Positions 26,836 to 37,947 of a stretch of DNA of 64,000 bases are shown piece after piece. The notes under the pieces were generated by a model. It saw nothing but the letters and a program-made list of their open reading frames with translations, had not been told where the DNA came from and did not search any database. A program made the position numbers and the translations under genes. The stretch's first letter is position 1. Every line of letters begins with the position of its first letter. Source of the stretch: Hybos culiciformis (Eukaryota > Arthropoda > Insecta > Diptera > Hybotidae); NCBI GenBank assembly GCA_964007475.1, contig OZ023273.1, positions 45,137,525-45,201,524 of the forward strand. The letters are read 5' to 3'.

Positions 26836-27761
26836 CATGTTTGTATGAATTGAAAAAAAATTATTCTTCTATTACTTACTACAATACTTCCCCCATATCT
26901 AAAATTAAGATTTTTTCGAGGATTTTTCTCATTTAACAGAAGTAAGATTTTAGTGTGAACAACTATTTTGTATTTCTTCTGTTTTTAACTAGGGCATTAA
27001 AAAAATGATAAAAACATAATGCTTGGATGAAATACAATGAACAACATAAAAAAATATCAAAAACAACAAAAAAAAAACCCTACAAAAATTTAAAAAAAGT
27101 ATGAATCATTTATCTAAAAAAAAAAAAAATAGGTACCTACCTATTGTCTTTTTTTTGCATTTATAGCTAAGCAAGCAAGTATGTACTTAGATACTTAATA
27201 CAAAAAAAAAACCTATCACTCAAAACCATTAGTTTTTAGTTTTAATTTTTAAGTTGCATTAGTTTTAATGAAAAACCTTAGCATTTTAGTATACTTTATT
27301 CAATATAACTAAGTAAGTAAGTAGGTACCCTACCTATATAAATATTAATACATTCCTGGAAGATTTACTAAAAGTTTTCTTTCATCCATTTTGATACTCT
27401 ATAACTGAACAGTTTTACATCTGATATACTTTTAACTTCTTGCCAGCGTATTGAAAAGGCCTACACTTATACGACTATACGAGATTTTACTCTTCTCAGT
27501 ACATATTATAATAAACTTACCAGCTGCAAAATGTAACGGTGTTGATTTCCTTCCTGCTATATCACGGCTATTAACAGTCTGTGATGTTATTAATTTTTTA
27601 ACTTTAACAATATCACCAGTCTTACATGCTTCAAATAATTCTCGAAGTGGATCATTTATGGCTGCATCTAAATTAACATTTAATAAAGTGCGACTACTGC
27701 TACTACAACTATTACCGTTATTATTATTGTTATTACTAGTGTTATTACGAGAACTTGACAT
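14344..27761 (-). CDS. Tnks: tankyrase (poly-ADP-ribosyltransferase), nine coding exons
   Basis: Exons on the minus strand: 27761-27521, 19362-18835, 18474-18220, 17980-16684, 15966-15794, 15738-15137, 15062-14770, 14641-14485 and 14424-14344, giving 1208 codons plus TGA with every junction in phase. Tankyrases attach poly(ADP-ribose) to scaffolded targets such as axin. Residues about 35-830 carry ankyrin-repeat clusters (repeated TPLHxAAGYNR, LLEHGA and [14 protein letters not shown] motifs). A Ser/Thr/Pro/Ala linker leads to a SAM domain at about 917-975 ([19 protein letters not shown]). The PARP domain has the H-Y-E triad expected for an active enzyme: H1067 (FHGSPF), Y1096 (GIYFAE) and E1186 (AYPEYLITY). 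The tankyrase-specific zinc ligands C1117, H1120, C1125 and C1128 are present. The N-terminus is S/N-rich, without the long His/Pro/Ser region of vertebrate TNKS1. The start is the first ATG of the open frame. Intron 1 is about 8.2 kb and transposon-filled. Confidence 0.96.
15967..16683 (-). other. tankyrase intron 4
   Basis: About 0.7 kb separates the exon ending in the last ankyrin repeats from the next exon. It is A+T-rich. No gene or clear repeat was seen. Confidence 0.6.
18475..18834 (-). other. tankyrase intron 2
   Basis: A 360-bp A+T-rich intron. The string 'gaaagacaacctttttctgcggcacact' near 18590 resembles hAT-type element ends and may be a relic. Nothing else was seen. Confidence 0.5.
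19363..21049 (-). other. tankyrase intron 1, 3' part
   Basis: Intronic A+T-rich DNA without a recognisable gene or repeat, leading to the transposon cluster at 21-24.7 kb. Confidence 0.5.
21050..21626 (+). pseudogene. hAT-type transposase relic, interrupted
   Basis: From about 21361, mixed frames read [38 protein letters not shown] and [17 protein letters not shown]. This is the pattern of the region before the dimerisation domain in DUF4371/zf-TTF hAT transposases (QAI..I..RFE.LK, and ELYEEL..LS). Upstream, 'cccagggccgatc' and 'gggcgcc' resemble hAT ends. Stops and frameshifts make it dead. The match is broken off at about 21626, where the non-LTR element begins, which suggests that the latter inserted into the older hAT copy. 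It lies antisense in tankyrase intron 1. Confidence 0.6.
21627..24740 (+). mobile_element. non-LTR retrotransposon with RT, RNase H and CCHC knuckle (I/R1-like), degenerate
   Basis: The 5' end starts inside the endonuclease: only its last motif remains ([10 protein letters not shown]), so the element is truncated. Then follow the linker with KPG-type [23 protein letters not shown] motif A ([12 protein letters not shown]), motif B ([14 protein letters not shown]) and motif C (CYADDVSI). RNase H follows with YTDGS, ETMA, SDS and [13 protein letters not shown], then a CxxC..H..C knuckle ([19 protein letters not shown]). RNase H plus this knuckle point to the I/R1/Loa side of the non-LTR tree. 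Frameshifts or lesions lie near 21835, 22515 and 23565; the last breaks the region between RT and RNase H. Open frames are 21785-22549, 22602-23573 and 23945-24655. A short GC-richer 3' UTR ends near 24740 without poly(A). The GC-richer composition contrasts with the surrounding intron, suggesting fairly recent arrival. Confidence 0.9.
24741..27520 (-). other. tankyrase intron 1, 5' part, with (AT)n microsatellite
   Basis: Non-coding A+T-rich intron next to the first coding exon. It includes an alternating AT tract at about 26799-26835. I see no gene. Confidence 0.55.
26799..26835. repeat. (AT)n microsatellite
   Basis: About 37 bp of alternating TA/AT inside tankyrase intron 1, interrupted by one AAT step. 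Confidence 0.8.
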
Positions 27762-29414
27762 TTTAAGATTTATTTAAGTAAGTACTTAATTATTTATTTT
27801 TTAATTATTTCTTTTTTACTTTCAATTACTTCTTGTTTGTATCTTTTCTTTTTTAATATTCTTTTATGGAGAAAAGTCTTAAAATTTTAAATTTTCATTT
27901 TAACAACAATATTTTTTATGTCTTCATTTTATTATTGTTTTATTTTAGTTAATTTCTGTAATTAATAAAATTTATTGTCAATATTATAGACAAGAATTCT
28001 AGATGAGAAACATAGCAAAAATGTTTGTTATTGGAAAAAATATAAAACTAAAATTAAGTACTAAGCCAATATTTTATTGAGATACCTACCTACCTATTTT
28101 TGCTTTAAAGAAATGTAAAAGCAAGAACTAGACTACAAAAAGGTAACGTTTGTTTTATTGTGGATAGATTAGGTAGTAAGTTAGCTAGGTAGGAGAAATC
28201 GTTTAAAAAAGTATTAAATTTTCAAAAGATTAAAGTTTTAAAAGCACAAAATATTTAATTCTAGTTTACCTAAAATGTAGCTGCGAAAATAACCTTGAAC
28301 AATTAATTTATTTTCAAATCGGCTGTACGGATGAAATTTGAAACAATGCCTGCCAAATTTTAAAATTTGCGATACTTGATGTTCAAAAACTAACTTTCAT
28401 ATGACATACCTATTAAAAATAAATCGGTCATGGAATATCCAGCAAACTACGTAAGCAGGTAATAGATAGGTACTTGCCCGTATTAAATTGTTTTTGAAGT
28501 TTGAAGGTAACCTACGTAGGTAGGTACCTAGATTAGTAAGTACCTAGCACGTCCTAGCAATACATGATCTGGTGCTTCAAAAACCAAAACTACTAAATTA
28601 ATCAAAACTGACATTGATACGGGACTATGTATTATGGAATATGAAAAATTAGGAAAAAATATCTTTTGTTGTTTTTTTTTTTTTGTTAGTTTTTTCTTGA
28701 AATTTAATAAAAAAAAAAGACATAAAGATAATAAAGTACTTAAGTACCTTAATTTTACTGTTTTTAATTAAAGCAAAATTAATAAACTATATTGTATTTA
28801 AGATATGTGTTTACCTAGTTTTAGTTATATTTGACATATTTTATTTTTAAATTTTTGAAAGAAAAAGTGGCAGCTCCAATTTAAGCAAAAGAAAAATAGA
28901 AAAACATTTATTTTTTTAATTCACTTTTTCATTTATCCATTTCATTTCATTCAATTTTCAAATTGATTCAAAAGTTTTTACAATTTTTTTGCTATTTAAA
29001 ATTTTCCATATTTGTTTCTTTCTTATTTTTTTTATTTATTTTTTTTTGAAAATGATTAAATTATTGATTTACTATTTTTTTTTTAACCATTAATTAAATT
29101 ATAATTCGATTTTAATCCAGATTTAATAATGAAATTAAAATAAAAAAAAAATTTCTCAGCAATGTCAGTCAATAAGTAAAAAAAAAAGTATCAAGTGGAA
29201 ATGAAAGCGAGGAAAAAATCTGCCCTTTTTGAAAGAGGTGGTAGTAAGTATTAAAAAACAGCTGTTTGTCATTTTCAGTTCATTGTATTATTTTTAATTT
29301 TTTTTTTCAAATTTGTACGTGAAATGAGCGTATTTACACTATGATGATGCATCTGATACTTTTACCTGTTCCAATTGTTTCATGCTCGATAGCAAACAAA
29401 AAAATTATTATGCA
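27762..29414. other. region upstream of tankyrase
   Basis: A+T-rich DNA just 5' of the tankyrase start codon, probably containing its promoter and 5' UTR exon(s). No distinct core promoter element can be called among the many A/T runs. Short GGTAGGTA-like steps recur but form no array. Confidence 0.4.
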
Positions 29415-29668
29415 GGCCATCACGGTCCAACTTGGTTGTAGAACATGTTGACAACAAGTTGTACGTTTTGGCACACATGATACAGCTTGTTTAGCAACCA
29501 TTCCAATAAACCAATAACTCCGCCCACAAAAATTAAAATGTCTATATTTTTTGCCAACCAATTTCCAACCGTCTTTGGTCGGCCAGCAAGTTGTCAACTT
29601 GCCCACACACGATACAACTTGCCATGTTGTCAACATGTTGTACAACCAAGTTGGACCGTGTATGGGCC
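29415..29668. mobile_element. MITE with ~55-70-bp inverted ends
   Basis: Left end GGCCATCACGGTCCAACTTG and the complement of the right end, GGCCCATACACGGTCCAACT, continue as matching inverted repeats (GGTTGTAGAACATGTTGACAAC, and so on) for about 55-70 bp with small indels. The element is about 254 bp with no coding capacity. Overlapping short ORFs on both strands here are by-products of the palindromic arms. Confidence 0.75.
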
Positions 29669-29776
29669 GCATTATAGAGATGGAAAATTTTTTCATGCAC
29701 GAAAAAATATAATTGATGCACGAGGGAAATGTGGACGAAACTGAACAAACATTTTATTTTATAGTTTGGTTAAATT

Positions 29777-30086
29777 CGACGTGACGCACGCGACGGACGC
29801 GACGCAAATGACGTAAGAAATAGTAAATGTATTAAAATATACGGACGCGAACAGTCTCGACGTTAACGACGTTAAAGGTGAAAACACAATTGGGGCGACA
29901 ACGACGGCGACAGCGATTTTTCATATAAAAAAGTCGCCTCAATTGTTTCATTCTCATACAAATATATGGTTTTTGACAGTCGCTATCGCTGTCGTTACGC
30001 TGTCGCCCCAATTGTGTTTTCACCTTAATGATGCTAACATAAAATTATATGGGCATTAACGTCGTTAACCTTTGCGTCGCGTCGAG
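29777..30086. mobile_element. outer CGACG-rich MITE interrupted by a second MITE
   Basis: The outer inverted ends share GACGCGACGCAAA (left about 29793-29808, right complement about 30068-30086), and inside these lie inverted GTTAACGACGTTAA copies (29862-29875 and 30057-30070). The composition is strikingly CpG-rich for this region. The element is split by the inner MITE at 29876-30025. Confidence 0.6.
29876..30025. mobile_element. inner 150-bp MITE with TAA target duplication
   Basis: The ends AGGTGAAAACACAATTGGGG and the exact complement at 30006-30025 continue as GCGACA..GCGACAGCGAT inverted repeats, flanked by TAA (29873-29875 and 30026-30028). A 3-bp TAA duplication is typical of PIF/Harbinger-derived MITEs. 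It has no ORF. Confidence 0.8.
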
Positions 30087-30359
30087 TTTGCCCTGGCGGT
30101 TAGTTTTTTTCACTAGACAAAAACCTGACCTCAATGGTCACCATTGAGGCAACATAGGTATGTATTTGTTTGCATGAACTTTCCAAATTGATTAAATTCA
30201 GGTTCTGAATTGAAGCAATAGAGTTTTACTTTTTACACTATAATTTATTTCAGGTATTAAAGATAATTCTATTGGTCACTTCATTTCTATAATAGGAAAT
30301 AGGCTAAAATGCCCAGTAAAAAAATTATTTCCGGTTAATAATACCAGGACGTTTATAGG

Positions 30360-30620
30360 GTACCTATGGGTTTCTCGTTTCCCCTAATTTTTGTAGAAAA
30401 AAAATTATTCTATTTCGGTGCCCAAACCCCCGAAACCGAAAACAGTTCTTGGGACGCCCCCTTTATCCTCTAAAAATAGGGCCAATCGGACAAAAAAAAA
30501 ATTGCTCATACAAAAATGTATGAAAACTTTGGTGGGCCATATCTCCTAACGGTGCGTTTGCCCCAAGAATAGTTTCCGTTTTCCAACTTTTAGCCGATTC
30601 TGAGTGGTTCACGTCATCTG
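30360..30620. repeat. dispersed repeat copy A
   Basis: The string 'acaaaaatgtatgaaaactt', followed by 'gggccatatctcc', recurs in diverged form at 58110-58150. Imperfect inverted segments (GAAAACAGTTCTTGGG and CCCAAGAATAGTTTCC) suggest another non-autonomous element. Boundaries are uncertain. Confidence 0.45.
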
Positions 30621-31081
30621 CACTATCTCCTTATATTATTACATGAACCTAATGTAAATAAAAATTCGAAAATAGGGACCATTTATTATTTTCAAAAACT
30701 TTTTTACGAAAAGTTACCAATATTTTCGTTCAAAAAGCTTTTTAAATAAATTTCTAACGAAAACTGCATCGTTCTACAAGAAATATAAAAGATAGTTGAT
30801 CTGGATTAAAATAAAAATAATAATAACAATGATTCAATTAATTTTTAATAAAAAACAATGATTCAAATAATTTTAAAAGAGATGAAAATAAAAAAATGAG
30901 GCATAGTTACCTATAGTAATTCTTATAATTTTATTTATATGAAATTTTTTAGCACTAATTAAATCAGATAATTTTTGATATTGAATTAAATCTTAAAAAA
31001 TATAATGTGTGTGAAAAAATCTTATTGTACACTAAAAATAAATAATTAAGATTCATTCTATTAAATAAACTTTTTTCTTTC

Positions 31082-34000
31082 TTATAAAATGCCATTATCG
31101 ACTAAATCTATTAGAATATCGGTCAATTTTTGCCTGCATAAATCATTAGGTGGAAAATCCAAAGTAGGAGCTGAATGAGGTTCAGAATTGGAACTTGAAG
31201 AATCAGATGATCTTAAATCTGGAGCATCTTCTGCAGAACATGTGCTTATTGGTATTATATCTGCAAAAATCGTTTTCATTATAACTACATTTAGAATAAA
31301 CTGCAATAATTTTTTAAAGAAGAAGTAATTTTCTTATTTTAGCAGATAGTGCAATAAATTAGCATTCTTCAAGATACTTAAGTTAACAAAAATTTTAGTT
31401 GACACTTAATCAAATATTGTTTTATTAATCACCTAATGCTATTCCCATTGCAAATTTTCCATAAGTTTTCAATTCCTTTTGGAACCTTAAATTCATAAAC
31501 AATTATGGTTAGGTACAGTAAAATATTTTTAATTTCAATATCTACATATGTATTAATATGTAAAGATATTATCATATATTTCCTTAGGTACCGATTATGT
31601 CTTTCTTTCTTAACCAAATTTGAAAAAAAAACCTGAAACCGCGATAAACTAAACTGGTTATCTTTTTTATGTAAAAGCTTTCGAGTACAGGCCTGTCATG
31701 TACCATACATCCATCATATCCGACCGCAACTAATCCGCAAAAAACTGCATTAATATTTCAAATAAAAACTATTTTGAAGTTTATACTTCTTTAGCGGCGT
31801 TGGAAGAAATTTGGTAGAGGGTAAAAATCCATTTTCATATAGAATTTTTCTGAGAATCGTCATCATTTTTCTGAGAATCGGCCGTCATCATTTTTTTCAA
31901 ATATTAAAAAAAAAAAAAAAACATAATTGGGTTCGAACCTGGCACCTTCAGACTTATTAGTCTGGTGTTCTATCCACTAAGCCATATGGCCATATAATTT
32001 TTGATTTCTAAAATCATATAAAGAGTATTCTTCTAAATAATATAAATAATATAGTTCAACTTCTGTTTTGTTCTTTAATACGGTTAGTGGAATGAAATAA
32101 ACGAGTTCATGAATACGATTAGTGGAACGAAATAAGAGAGAAATTTTTAAAAAATAAACGGGTTCAGGAATACGATTAGTGGAAGGAAATAAGAGAGAAA
32201 TTTTTAAAATAAATTCCGGCGATTTTAATTATTAAAGAAGACAAGTGCTCTTTTATGTTATTTTAGAAAGCTAAAATCATAAGGGCAATATGGCTGAGTG
32301 GATAGAATATCGGGTTACAATTATGAAGGTGCCAAGTTCGATCCCCCGATACTGAGAATTTTATGAAATTTTTTTTTTTTTTACTCAAATTTCGATTACG
32401 GGGCGGTTACTAGTAATTATAAATCTTATTAAATTTCTTACTCACAGTTTCAGGCATTCTTCTTCTGATTCAAAATATGTTGGAATAATTCCTAAACTTC
32501 TCAATGACCTATACATTTCATTGACGTATAGATGTATAAAAGAATCCAAATATTCATCTCTAATTTTTTTTGACGTGCAACAATAAATTAAAGCTAAAAA
32601 AAAGATCAAAAAATATTCAAATTACGCATCTTTATATAAATGTTATGTATGTGAATTGTGTAGTATGCTTGTTTTATATGTATATAAGTAATAAGTACTT
32701 ATGTTTGGTACATTATAACAGTTTTATGGCAATTTTTCATTAAAACTTTAGATTTAAGAATGTCAAACTTTCTAGTAATCTTAGATGTATAGGCTTACAA
32801 TTAATAATACATTATTATGTTATGTATTCATATACCACAATAAAAAAAAATTATTAAAACTACACATTAACCCCAATTGCTCAGAAGTTTTCTGCTTCTT
32901 AAAAGAATCAAAAAAAAAATATAAAAAAATAAAAAAAATTAAATTCTTTAAAAAAAAAAAAAATGATGTAAAAACATTTCTGTGCAAAATACGGAGTATA
33001 TTAATATCATTTAAGTACAATAGCAATTGAATTTCATAAAATTATCATATTAAGTGCACATAAATAATACATTATATATTTACTTGAAAAATCAAAAGCG
33101 GGTGATCCATAACGTATGAGTTGAAAGTCCACAATACTAGTCTGAAATATAAACATTAAAGAATTATGATTTTCTTTAATAAAATCATGCGTTTATTCGA
33201 TTAAGTTTTATGCAAATTTTTTAAATTACCTCAATTACTTTTCCATTCTCATCATATAAGAATAAAAAATTATTTGTCCAGCAATCACCATGACAAATAA
33301 CAGACAGTACAGATTCCTTAGATACTAAGTCTATCATTCGTGAAAAAAAAGTTGAACTCTCAGCAAATTCATTCAATTTTTTAACATACATCGAATTTTG
33401 TGGTAAGACATCAGTCACCTGAAAAAATTATTTGTCTATTTTTAAATGTAACTTAAAATTTTTGATTTAAAATATCGAATGATAGATAAAGAAAATGGAA
33501 ACACTTACCATTTCAATAGCATTTTTATTTATTTGCCGATAATAATTTCTGTACCACTTTTCATTTTCAGTGTTGAAAATTTGTTCAACAACTAACTTTT
33601 TTAGTTCCTCAAATCGTTTAGGATTTTGTAATTTGTAACCCAGTGATAGCGAATGGAGAATAGCAATCTCTTTTACAGCTGCTTTAGTTTCATCAACAGT
33701 AAGACCTGCCTTACGATCTGGCATCTTAAAGCCTCGAATTAGAAGATCCTCTAAAAAATTAGTACAAGTTGTCTTAATTTTTTTCCGCTAAAAAAATAAA
33801 ATATCGGTTGGCATGACAATGGGATGGGACATTTATTTAAAAACCAATTCAGTTACTCGAACTTTTGTTGTGAAGATTTTTATCTTATCAATTGTAATCG
33901 GTTATTTAGGATAAGGTCTGATAATCTAGTATTATGTTGGTACATTTACATTTAAAGATAATGTCTAATAATCTATAGTACTATAGATGTACATATACTG

Positions 34001-35990
34001 ACATTACATTTAACTACCTAATCTAACATCTACATTTTTTTTGAGTGAGAAAAATATGTTTTATTTAGTCTGGTATAGTCTGGATGCGTAAAATTATTTT
34101 AATCATTTTAATAAAGTTAAATTATATTATTCTCCAATCCAATAACGCTAATAAATTATAAAATATCGCGTAAAAATGGAATTTTTAATTATAACTTATA
34201 ACAATATTCAATTGAGATATTCAACAATAATATTAGTACTCACCCATAATCAATAAGTCTTGCCGAGCCAAATATGACATAGGTATAGCTTTAAATATTT
34301 CAGTAGTTTTTACTTTTTGAAAACTTATTAATTCTGGGATTATTTTCGTGTAAAATTCTACTTCATTCCTAAAATAAAAGAAAAAACCATTTAAAGAGTA
34401 CAAGTGCATAGTTGAAAACTATTCTACAGTCATTAAACGGCAATGTTTAAAAAAAAACAAAAAAATAATGATCACATTTTGAATGCATGAGAATTCTCAA
34501 ATTTGTAAAAAAGAAATTTGTATTCATTATTTATATTTTGTTAGGGCCAGACATCTTGTTTTTTTTTAATTACCGAAATAATAAGTCAGATTTATAAGCT
34601 TCTCTTAGTGCGACATTATTTGGTAGTCTTTTACAAATAACACTTTTATCCCACTTTGTTTTCCTTCCACCATCATGCGATTTTTTGTAATAGCCTATAG
34701 AAGTGGAATATAATATCGAATTAGATTTAATTATAAATATACAATTTACTATGTGTATAAAACTTTATTTTCCCTAAATGAAATCAATACCTGATAAATG
34801 AACTCTGTATAAGGTTGCTGTATAATTGTCACCTCTTCCTGATCCTTGTGCTTCCTAAAAAATTATTTTTTTATTTTAAATCAAAAGCTTTTATAATAAA
34901 AAAGTATCGATCAAAGTCACATTTTAGAAAAGTTGAATTAGTCCTTTATTATAAAAATCGAAAAAGACGTGAAAAAAACTAAAGTTTACAAATTAGATTT
35001 CTCAATTTTTCTTTTTGTTTCTTGTTTTAATTTTAAAATTTTGAATCAAATTTATATTTCGTCGTAATTCCTATGTATCCAAACGACCGAAATTTTCATT
35101 TTTGAGTTTTTGATTGATGTTGGTACCTTAAGATATGTATAATTTAATTTTGGTTTGAAAATTGCGATTTTCTAGTTCCAAAGATAAAGCATTCCATTTA
35201 ATCCAAACGACCACTTTATATATTGACTAAAATTTGTGTCAATGTATCCAAACATTCTAAAAGACCATTTCTATTATAGATTATGAATTTTATGCATTAA
35301 GTAATTCGTTTTTATTTTACAAGCATTTCTAATGTTAGTACTAAGTTTATATAAATATAAAATAGTTACAAATGAAGTGAATCGTCATTCTTATTGAATA
35401 AAAATTGCCTTTTTTATTTTCAATTATAAAAAATTTACAATATAATTCATGAATTACAAAAAAGTTAATGTTAAATAGACGCCATTATACAAGGATTTTT
35501 ACAACTACAATGCAGGTTGCATCGATTTAAACTTTGGTCTATATGCAAAAGCGAAAGTAATAATATATTCGTAATATAAGAAGATTTGCTTTCAATTCAA
35601 TAAAGAGACGATCATAGGCACTTATCCCCATGAATAATTTATAAAAATAATTTGTTAAAAAAGAAACAAGTAAAAACAAAATATCTTTGCCAAAAATAAA
35701 TAGGTACAATAATTATGCAGCCGTATTAAAGAAATAAGTAAAAGATACCAACTACATAATAACTTCTTAATATGCTTAACCTTAAATACAATTAATTATA
35801 TTCAGAATTGGCTTAATAAAATTCAACTAAATAGTACTCGTTTTATAATGATTTTTAATGGAATTTTTTAGATTATACTTACTTCAAAAGATTCTATTAT
35901 AACACCAGTTTCAAATTTTTCAAAAATTTCTCGAAAAGTGTCCAAAGTTAAATGTGAATCTGAATTGCTAATTTGTTCATTCAAGCCCAT
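31082..35990 (-). CDS. CHK/ecdysteroid-kinase-like protein (EcKinase), ten exons
   Basis: Exons: 35990-35883, 34854-34791, 34694-34574, 34368-34244, 33750-33509, 33418-33230, 33141-33084, 32593-32446, 31485-31433 and 31260-31082, giving 428 codons plus TAA, all in phase. The family is choline/aminoglycoside-kinase-like and phosphorylates small hydroxylated molecules (ecdysteroids in some insects, probably xenobiotics in others); the substrate here is unknown. Visible motifs: an early G-rich segment (AQGSGRGDNYTATLYRVHL, about 38-56), a lysine strand (VICKRLP), the hinge-like LLIMEDLLIRGFKMPDRKAG, the catalytic HGDCWTNN (H263-N270, Brenner box) and the metal-binding DFQ (D288) in VDFQLIRYGSPAFDFS. 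All key residues are present, so it is probably active. The C-terminus is a Ser/Asp-rich tail before a short helix. Introns 8 and 9 contain tRNA-like and tandem repeats. It lies head-to-tail after tankyrase's start with 3.3 kb between. Confidence 0.93.
31926..31992 (-). repeat. tRNA-like (SINE-type) sequence
   Basis: The minus strand reads like tRNA-Ile(AAT): an exact A box (TGGCTTAGTGG, 31984-31974), an anticodon-loop-like CTAATAA and an exact B box (GGTTCGAACC, 31939-31930). One extra base disrupts the anticodon arm, no 7-bp acceptor stem closes, and a T tract follows about 20 bp on. This fits a tRNA-derived SINE head or tRNA pseudogene rather than a working tRNA. Confidence 0.6.
32077..32214. 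repeat. 57-bp tandem repeat, about 2.5 units
   Basis: Units begin AATACG(A/G)TTAGTGGAA and lie at 32077-32111 (internally deleted), 32112-32168 (57 bp) and 32169-32214 (partial). Units two and three differ by only a few bases over their shared part. The array sits between the two divergent tRNA-like sequences. Confidence 0.85.
32284..32352 (+). repeat. second tRNA-like (SINE-type) sequence
   Basis: The A box TGGCTGAGTGG is at 32291-32301 and the B-box-like AGTTCGATCC at 32335-32344, with GAAGGTGCC between them as in the copy at 31926. A T tract follows at about 32371. The anticodon arm does not fold convincingly. Its orientation is opposite to the first copy. Confidence 0.55.
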
Positions 35991-37947
35991 GCTAAATTTT
36001 TTTTTTAATTTTTTAAAAATTTTTCTTCCTTAAAGAATCCTTTTATATTAAAATTTCTATATTTTTCTTAATTATTCATTTATTGTAGGTATTATATACG
36101 GCAAGTAAGAGTTCTATATAAAACCGACTTCAAGCCTTTTTTCTTTATTTGTTACTTTTTATTCCAATATTTCAAATAACTTTTTTGTTTAATAAAAGAA
36201 TAATACTAAGTTTGCTATTATCAGAATTGAAGAGAATAAAATCACAATTTAATGAGCAAAATATTAGTAAATTAAATTAAAAATATTAAATACAAGTTGC
36301 CACAAACATGCGAGCTTTTCTTGTTTATAAATTAAATCTGTATTCGGACTCTCCATAAAAACCTTTATGTATCTCTGGTTCTTAACCAATTTCTAATCTT
36401 TTTTTTTCGATTCGAGGTATGAAAATTTTTGTTTGCACCATTTTTTAGACGGATTAAGTTTTTTAAAATTTTACAATAAGAAATTTATGTTCGTCAAAAT
36501 CGTTATTAAATAAAAAGTATGTATTTAATAATAAGTGCAAGATTTTGAGCACATACTTCTTGGAAATATTGCAGTTTTAGTTTTAACTATAAAGATGGTT
36601 TTTTAACAGTACTTATACAATTTTTTTTCAGTATTTATACAATATATCTATGGATAACGATTAAGAATCGAAAGATTGATCACAGATTTTTTAAGGCGTA
36701 TTTATTTTAAGTTTTTGATCTTTTTTTTTATAAAAATTTAAGAAGTGTATGATGCACAAAGTGAGTTTTTTAATTGGCACAAATCTCAAGAAAACCAAGA
36801 AACGCTTTGTGAATAAAATTGCTGTCGTCGTCGTCGCAAGATAGTCCAACTGACCTTATTTTCATAATAATAAATTTATTAAAAAAAAACTGTTACATAA
36901 GTAGAAAAAAAAATTAATTTCAGAAACATTTATGATCTTTTTATTGAACTTTATATAATGCTTTAAAACGCAAATTATTGTTTAATTTGTTTATTACTTA
37001 TTGACAATAACAAAGGGTAAAAAAAAAATATTCACTTAATTTTCATTCATAACAACGATAATAGTGTACAATATTATTATTGATTTGATCGTTAGTTTGT
37101 TTCTTAATTGATTTACAAAGAAATTTTTTTATGATTTAAAAACTAAATATATGTATATATAGTAAACATGTACGGTTGTAATTTAAATTTACTTTTTGTA
37201 CATAACACAATTAGATAAATCTGAATTGCAATTATAATTTCACAAAATATGTATTTAATACAATAATATTTAAATTTGATGTACGCTCTAGAACCGCCAA
37301 CGATATACTGAGCATCTTTTTTATCTTGAATTTATTTTCAATTTCTACATTTTGATTTAATAGTATTATTATATTTTTTATTTTTATTTGCAATTCTTTT
37401 CGTTGACTCATAATAAGTTCAGGTCAGGATAAACTAAGATTCAGCGGCTTTCAACATTTTTTGTTCATTGACTAATATTGTTATGTATTTTGTTTTCAGG
37501 TCCTAATAATTTTTTTATTTTTTTGTTTATATTTTCGAGCCACATGTTTGAATGCTAATGTTATTAATAAAGTTATGAAGTATGAGATGTCTAATTATTT
37601 TTATTTTTGGAGAAAAGGACATACTGGTACATACTTTGTTTATATGATAAATTTAGTGAATACTTAAAATAAAATTCTCTGCAGTAAGTTTGATAAATGT
37701 TTACCATGTTGGCGATCGTTTTAGTCCCTTTAAGATTTTAGCCCGTTTTCCATTGAAAACGAAAAATTGGACAAAAATGCTATAACTATTTTTTATTTAT
37801 TTCAATCTATCAGTCTTATACTTTACAGATTTTCCTTAAAACTAATGTAAAAAATTCATTTTATAAAAATAAAATAACAATATAAATAAGTTCAATTCAA
37901 ATATCAAAAAATATAATCAAATTTCATAACTAAAAATAATCAATACA
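35991..37947. other. intergenic region upstream of the CHK-like gene
   Basis: A+T-rich, with no gene found. A short (GTC)n run lies at 36822-36837. The CHK-like gene's promoter presumably lies near 36000-36300, but I cannot identify core elements. Confidence 0.45.

Noticed and set aside
29334..29748. Overlapping ORFs on both strands (CXXH/CQHVLQPSWT-like)
   Set aside because: They are translations of the two inverted arms of a MITE; the repeated peptide motifs follow from the palindromic DNA.
31926..31992. Functional tRNA-Ile(AAT) on the minus strand
   Set aside because: A and B boxes are perfect, but the anticodon arm has an extra base and no acceptor stem closes, so it was called a tRNA-like repeat.
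32077..32214. CRISPR-like array
   Set aside because: The units are directly adjacent 57-bp tandem repeats without spacers, in an intron of an insect gene.
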